Part shown: positions 58,417 through 64,000 of the stretch, piece after piece | Layout of the letters: each line of letters opens with the position of its first letter | Position numbering within the stretch: position 1 is the first letter of the stretch | DNA from: Albugo candida | Lineage: Eukaryota; Oomycota; Peronosporomycetes; Albuginales; Albuginaceae | Assembly (NCBI GenBank): GCA_905220665.1 | Contig: CAJNAR010000146.1 | Span: 186,001-250,000, forward strand | DNA: 64,000 nucleotides | Direction of reading: 5' to 3' | Notes under the pieces: model-generated | Told to the model about the DNA's origin: nothing | The model's database searches: none | The model's input: the letters and a program-made list of their open reading frames with translations, nothing else | Position numbers and translations under genes: made by a program

Positions 58417-59610
58417 TTAAGAACTTGCTTCTTTGTTCTCGTTCCCTCCTTTAGGAAGGTTTGATATCCACTTGGCTTGCTTCTCGTTGACAGGTTGAAA
58501 GCGAGCCTTGTTGTTACGCTCCAAGACTTGTTTCATGGTAGCGTCTTCTACAGCATGATCGCTCTGAACTACTATGTAACCCCCTTTCTCCAAAACATGC
58601 CGAAGCATTGGATAATCGTTAGATGAATCTCCAGCCGAAAAAACGAGTTTAGTGGAAGGTTCGTTCCATTTTTCCTTTATCAGAGTTGCCTTGCCCTCAC
58701 CTGCAATGGCTACACCGTCACCTCGTAGTATATTCTCCTCTTCGCCATCTTTGGGTGTGGAACCATACACTTCGGATATACCAGTAAGTTCAAATATCTT
58801 TATCGCGACCTTCAAGTATGCGTAATGCGTAGCGCTGATGATGCACGTTTTTACCCCTCTTGCTCCCAATGCTGCCAACAGCTTAACCTGCTCCGTGAAC
58901 GGAATAGCATTGTTGTTATACAACTTGGTCGTTACTTTTATACCATCAATTTTCACATCGACAAATTTAGGATCAACTTTTCCTTTAGCCGCTGCGAGAG
59001 CATCTCTCATCAGCGTTTCCCGGGCTTCCTCTCCCATATTGTGTAACAATCTGACCTGCAGAGTATGATGCAAGTATTCGCACCCTTTAGTGGCCTTCAT
59101 GTGAACGTATGCTTGTTTATTCCAAGTATATATCAGGTTGGCAGTAGTGGTGCCATCTTTCAAGCTTCCAGTCGCGAAGGATTTTTTAATCAAATTCACA
59201 ATTTTAGAGAAGTCTCCTGTCCGTTGAACATTATTTTCCATATCACCTTTAAACGTTGTTGGAACACATGAGAGTTTTTTTTTGTCGACTAACGAGAATC
59301 CAAACACCTTGTCAATGTCATCTTTGCTCTCGAAAGCAAATCGGTGGTTTTCAACTTGATACTCGAAAACGGTCGTCAAGAAAGCGTTAGTTGCTATTGT
59401 GCCATCAAAATCGAGTAGTGCACGCAACACGAAATCATTATTCTCATTCAACTGATCGATGTACGAAAACACCTTGTCGAAAAAATTTACAGACCCGGTA
59501 CCTGCGATCGCTTTCTCGAATTCCTTTTTTGTACGGTCCGCTTCGGCTTTGTCGAAGCGACCATAACTTTGCAACGGAAGTAACCCAAAGATCAAGTGCT
59601 TGATGTTCAT
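58417..59610 (-). CDS. HAD4: mosaic HAD-superfamily phosphatase-like protein, MNIKHL family
   Basis: Single-exon 397 aa. Motif I is LLDFDGTIATN, motif II is TCIISATHYAYL, the motif III Lys is in GEGKATLIKEK, and motif IV is SAGDSSNDYPML, so the full HAD set is present. The first 48 codons (MNIKHLIFGLLPLQSYGRFD through FFDKVF) match HAD1 base for base. The last 70 or so codons match HAD3 with one residue change (SDHAVED against SDNAVED). The middle resembles HAD3 more than HAD1 but is well diverged. On the minus strand its upstream region joins a RalGAP beta relic without any UTP13 between. Confidence 0.8.
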   Translation of the reverse strand: MNIKHLIFGLLPLQSYGRFDKAEADRTKKEFEKAIAGTGSVNFFDKVFSYIDQLNENNDFVLRALLDFDGTIATNAFLTTVFEYQVENHRFAFESKDDIDKVFGFSLVDKKKLSCVPTTFKGDMENNVQRTGDFSKIVNLIKKSFATGSLKDGTTTANLIYTWNKQAYVHMKATKGCEYLHHTLQVRLLHNMGEEARETLMRDALAAAKGKVDPKFVDVKIDGIKVTTKLYNNNAIPFTEQVKLLAALGARGVKTCIISATHYAYLKVAIKIFELTGISEVYGSTPKDGEEENILRGDGVAIAGEGKATLIKEKWNEPSTKLVFSAGDSSNDYPMLRHVLEKGGYIVVQSDHAVEDATMKQVLERNNKARFQPVNEKQAKWISNLPKGGNENKEASS

Positions 59611-60847
59611 CTGACCAATTCAAAAATGAATGACGAGTTTGTGACTCGAATGGTCCGATCTGCGGGAGAGCTGACATTTATTTTGCTTTCAAAGAAAGAT
59701 AAATCAAGTCCGCCGCGTTGTACCATTTCACAAAAATGGGACGATAACCCCGTTCATTTAGTTTCTGGCCAACTTAGAAAACTAGGACAGTGTTTTTGTA
59801 TGAGACTCATCACAATTCTTTTTCTCACATATTCTGCCCTTTCTACGTTTGGGTTAAAAAGTGCGGGCTTATATTCGGCTATCATGAAGATTACTATTAT
59901 GTAATCACGTCGTTACAAGGTGTATTGTGTGTGATTACATCTATGCATCTTTCCTATAAACATGTGGTTTGGAATATAATATAAACTGCTTTCATATAAT
60001 GCCGTTAGTGGTCACTTAGACGCTATATACCATACTTCACTTGTATTCGAGAAGCTTGCATGCTTTATTTTAAAATAAATGTCGTGCGAGTACATCACAC
60101 TCACGATCGATATCGAATTGGTACAAGTTACTTGGAACCATTTCCTGGAATCCGTGAAAGTATGAAGCGTTTCCATGACCAAAAAATGTTTAGTTCATCT
60201 CAAGTACACTTTGAAATTGTATTGCCACGATCTCGCACGCAAGTGTCCCGTCTATGATCATCCCATAAATTGTAACGTAAACAAGAGATTTAGCGCTGGA
60301 TAGCGTCGATACAGTAATTAGGACGGACCTTGTCGCATATCGCTGTAGATGTGTTGTTGAAATGATGCTCACACGCTGTGTTATAATTATCAAGCACTCT
60401 AAACTATTATAATGTCGATACCTTTCATATTTCATACACACCACTCAAGTACAATTGTAAGAAGATGTCGAAGATATCACTGACGAGCTGCCTTGCTGGC
60501 AATCGCATAATTTACTTACGAGTAGATAGAATCTGACATCATTTATAGCATCAAGTTAGCTTTTTGAGGATACAGTATCAAGAGACGATTAAAAGGCCCA
60601 TGGTCTCGTGCAAGTCTCAAACATGCGGGATTGTTCCCCTTGCAATATGATTGTACTGTATACTATAAGCCAATAGGAGTTCGTTGTCTTTCTCCGTGAT
60701 TACTACGCTGATAAGAGTCCTAAGAAGAGATCGTTCAACAAGCAAGATAACTCACCAAACCTGCGCTGTCATGTCAGTAGTGTAGAATTTTATCTGATCG
60801 TCGTACTCGTTATGCGTGGCCCTATATCCGCAACTAGTTAATGACAA
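59611..60847 (-). repeat. UTP13-HAD intergenic block, copy 4 (inverted, shortened)
   Basis: Reverse complement of about 16375-17767. It shows more decay toward the right and lacks the SINE. It joins the RalGAP relic at about 60847. No gene recognised. Confidence 0.75.
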
Positions 60848-63075
60848 TTTCAAGAAGCACTCACATGAAGAACAATTGATCTTATAGCGTGAATGGTGAG
60901 TTCATGTGCCGCTGATAACAGCTCCCAGGAGACAATCGAACACGGTGAGTAGCACTGGCGGTTTGTACTTGTCAGACTTTGTAATAATGGAGCAGATATG
61001 CACTACGCATAGATAGACTTGAGAATTCCGACTTGACGCGAGGCCTTGGGTCCGATGACTTGTTTCTTGCTGGATGGCAACACATAAGTCCACATGATCA
61101 TCTGTTAATTTGTCGGTCTGTCTCGATCTTGAGCGCGTTCATCAATAATGCAACAACATTGGCACTATTTTGCTTCGGAATTGAAGAATAAAGTCCAGGA
61201 AGATCAGACATTGTAGGTACCAAGATCCGAGCTTCAGCTTTTTGTATGAGCGATTTTTATGTGGAGAAAATACGCAGTATCACATGGTTTTCCTCAATAG
61301 AAACGACGCACACGAATGAGTATGAAGCGCAAGAAGAGAGCCACAAGTCTTAACACAGGCACGGCGAAGCAAGACGGAATTTCCAGTGTCTGGTTGGGAT
61401 TGAGATGATAATTTAGCAATATAAATACGGATCAGCATTATGAAAGCAAGCAACAATTCGATGGTAGTGGTACCTTAATAAACGCTCTGCTGCAGAATGA
61501 AAGAGCCCTGTAATCACACCAAAAGCGCGTGAAGTATGATTGCCATTTAAGCCAAAAATCTTGAGCCAGTTTAATACGACAACTCCAACAGCACGCAAAT
61601 TTTATCTACCAGTGCAAGCTGTACAGCCATCAGGCAGCGTATACCATAAACCCATTGAGTGCGCTTCGATCTTTATCCATCAAACTCACAAATTAGTTTT
61701 CACAGGCACCGCACAGCTTCACATCGACTCGCAACGTATCAAGGTCCACGAATCAAACAAGCATCAAATAGCCACGTCCAACAAGCTTGAGAACAGTATT
61801 CACATCTGGAGGCGATCGTATCGTGCTTTGTCCCTTTTGACACTCGTCGACCGGTCCACCAACATAAACGTCGACATTGTCATATTTTCGTAATTCGTTG
61901 AAGCTTTTGATGTTGGGGAGTTGTCCCAGCCCGATGTGTACTTTTGCTCCATTCAAGTAAGCTCGACGACCAAGTATCCAATTCTTTTCTACAGGTAAAA
62001 GCATTCCTTGAAAGAGAGCGAGAGACAACTACCGCAAAATTTTCGTACAGTGGTCGCCAGATACACATCAGGATCTGTGATCCCGGATGGATGGCCTATA
62101 GTTAGGAATAATTGGTAACACGCGTCAGTGAGTTGTGGGCTACTCGGACATGCTGATCACACCAATCCGATCGTACTGTTTTATGTAATTTCGAAGAATG
62201 TACTCGTTGAATAAGCTTTTTGTGATCGCAAAGCATACTAAATTCCGTTCCTCAATGACAGCAATGATGGATCCATCTTCGGCAAAATCTCTGCAAAATG
62301 TTCCAAGCTCACTTCGCCGGCCGTTGTAGGAAAGCGATCAAATATAACTTTCATAACAACGCGTATCATCTGACTGAACAATTGAGCGCCCAAAACATTG
62401 CAAAAGTTATGCAAGTCACTCTCAATAAAAACCGCATCATACGGTCCCATGTGGCTGTAGTGAGCTGAGAGCCCGCTTTTTCGCTATTTCGTGAAATATT
62501 TCGAGAACTCCAGCATATGCTCATCAATAAAGTCCTCTCGATGCTATAGGAGAGAGTATTGTCAGTTCTTTCCTCAAAAATCAGAGTCATATGACCAAGA
62601 AGATCCTGTATAAATGACTGCTCTGCTGGAAGCATGCAAGGTGGTCGATAGTCACGTGCCTCTTTTCTTCTCATTTCTGGAGGAGACGATAAATGGGCTG
62701 CTGGTGCCTGATACATTGACACCTAGCCATTTCTAATATATGGACCAAGCTCCGGAAATGATGTCTGAGTTTCCCATTGAAAGAGCAAAGGAATGGCCAG
62801 TATCTTCCATCGCACCGATAATATGATGACGCGTGGGCAGTATCTCTGTTACGTTGATATCTTCTGAACAGAAACGTAACTAACATGAAGCATAGTCCAC
62901 GCTGACACTGGTGCGAGTAATGGACAAGAACATGAGCTTCGAAAGATGTGGGGACAAGCTTACATTGTTCGATCCAAGGTGATCCATTTTAGGACGAGAA
63001 GCTTCGACGTGTGGTACACTTTGTATAAGGTACGTGATCCATTTTACTAATCCACTTTCAGTGTATAGTACACAC
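60848..63075 (-). pseudogene. RalGAP beta copy, 5' half only, decayed
   Basis: Inverted relic of about 8600-10955, including the upstream region and start of the RalGAP beta gene. Recognisable pieces are CVAIQQETSHRTQGLASSRN (about 61050), KSFNELRKYDNVDVYVGGPV (about 61870), RSPPDVNTVLKLVG (about 61795) and LPAEQSFIQDLLGHMTLIFE (about 62600). Stops and frame breaks occur throughout. The 3' half of the gene and all of UTP13 are missing: the relic joins sequence corresponding to about 16375 at 60847. Confidence 0.85.
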
Positions 63076-64000
63076 GACACTTTGTGTGGACAATTATATC
63101 AAGCGCAATTGTACGGATCCATGAGCACGCTTGGACCATATTTCTTATAGATGTATTGTATTTTTCAGATCGATCATGGCATGTGCAGAGTGACAAGGTG
63201 AATGTGTCCAATTCGTCTTACAATGCGTTTTTACATTTCATACCGGAAGGTATACAATCGCGAATGATACTATTGCTACCCATTCCCCATTTATCTGAAC
63301 TATTCTGCTGTTGCAAAATATCTCTCTTTTCTCGATTTGTCGGATGACTGGTGAATACAAGAGATGTATGGATACCATGATTATAGAGGATCATGATTGA
63401 CTGTTCCGTGATAAGATGTATACTGTATCTTCATCACAATCTCACGGTCTAGGATTTATCTGCTCAGCACTTCTACCACGTACACACGAATTTCTATTTC
63501 GGCATGGATCCACTATCGATTACAATATATCGAATCCGCTTCGTAGGTAAAGTGCACCAACCAGCGCCTATTGATTTGGCCCTACACTAGAAAAACGAAA
63601 GCACGACTACGCAAATTAAAAATCATTAACCAAGAAGCCACGACACGAAACGGTTTATCTCGGAATCATCTTACAGTCGTGAATTTGATACGTTGCGACC
63701 GTGCTTTATTATAAACGAGCATTTTCGACATAATTAGAGAGATCACTATAGGCAAAGCCATAGCTGATTACAGCTCAACTGAATTGTTATCGCGCATAAC
63801 AAATTCGAGCAGTCACTGGTTAAGGATGAGTTTGACGCAAGAATGTTCAACGACTTACGTATTGTAGCCTTACACCCATGCGCGAGAAAGATATAACTCG
63901 TAGCGTGCACCTGCAAATGCAACGCAAAAATAGCAGATTTGTAACAAAAATAGGTTCAGGTCGGATTATAGATAGAATCAGCACCGCCATGCTGGTCTCA
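63076..64000. other. Right edge, nothing recognised
   Basis: About 0.9 kb. A plus frame at 63084-63347 shows no domain. I see no repeat, RNA gene or mobile element. Confidence 0.4.

Larger units (their letters stand above)
53280..58632 (+). repeat. Direct duplication, copy B
   Basis: Second copy of 43218-48582. The left junction with the UTP13 relic lies at about 53280 and the right junction is inside the HAD4 coding region. Confidence 0.9.

Noticed and set aside
1..64000. CRISPR arrays, bacterial operons, rRNA genes
   Set aside because: No regularly spaced short repeats, no rRNA core sequence and no operon-like bacterial gene packing. The window is clearly eukaryotic nuclear DNA.

Overview
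The window looks like a fragment of a compact oomycete-type nuclear genome. The best guess is a white-rust relative such as Albugo. This is inferred from many 45-85 bp GT-AG introns, a eukaryotic housekeeping gene set (RalGAP beta, UTP13, SCC2, PXMP4, Qc-SNARE, BMT5-like), LINE and Ty1/copia elements, and an amplified family of intronless, lineage-specific proteins with a short hydrophobic N-terminus. No species marker was seen, so the assignment is inference.

Left edge (1-8.4 kb): a LINE on the minus strand (ORF1 plus the start of an endonuclease ORF2 running off the window) abuts a decayed Ty1/copia element with two LTRs. The copia LTR cuts into a minus-strand host-like ORF.

8.6-25.4 kb: a complete block RalGAP beta - UTP13 - HAD1 is followed by a second, rearranged copy of the same block: a RalGAP 3' scrap fused to a 5'-truncated UTP13, then HAD2. 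HAD1-4 are members of a haloacid-dehalogenase-like family sharing the N-terminus MNIKHLIFGLLPLQSYG.

26-40 kb: ordinary single-copy genes. These are an MFS sugar transporter, a BMT5/DUF2431 rRNA methyltransferase, a SHDQGW-family protein of unknown role, a four-CBS plus PB1 tail-anchored protein, the peroxisomal membrane protein PXMP4, and a tail-anchored Qc-SNARE. A dead LINE 3' end lies among them.

40.3-63.1 kb: SCC2/NIPBL (cohesin loader), then HAD3 in inverted orientation with its UTP13 relic, then a 5.3 kb direct duplication of the SCC2 3' half through the HAD 3' end. The duplicated SCC2 is frameshifted, and the duplicated HAD is HAD4. An inverted relic of the RalGAP beta 5' half ends the series. 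A tRNA-derived SINE with a 15 bp target duplication has inserted upstream of HAD3.

The main theme is that a housekeeping block has been copied in both orientations at least four times. Each time the housekeeping members were truncated or broken, while the HAD gene stayed open, diverged in its middle and exchanged its ends. HAD4 is a mosaic: its 5' end is identical to HAD1 and its 3' end is almost identical to HAD3. This is the pattern expected of a rapidly evolving effector-like family. I propose it as the window's undescribed system.
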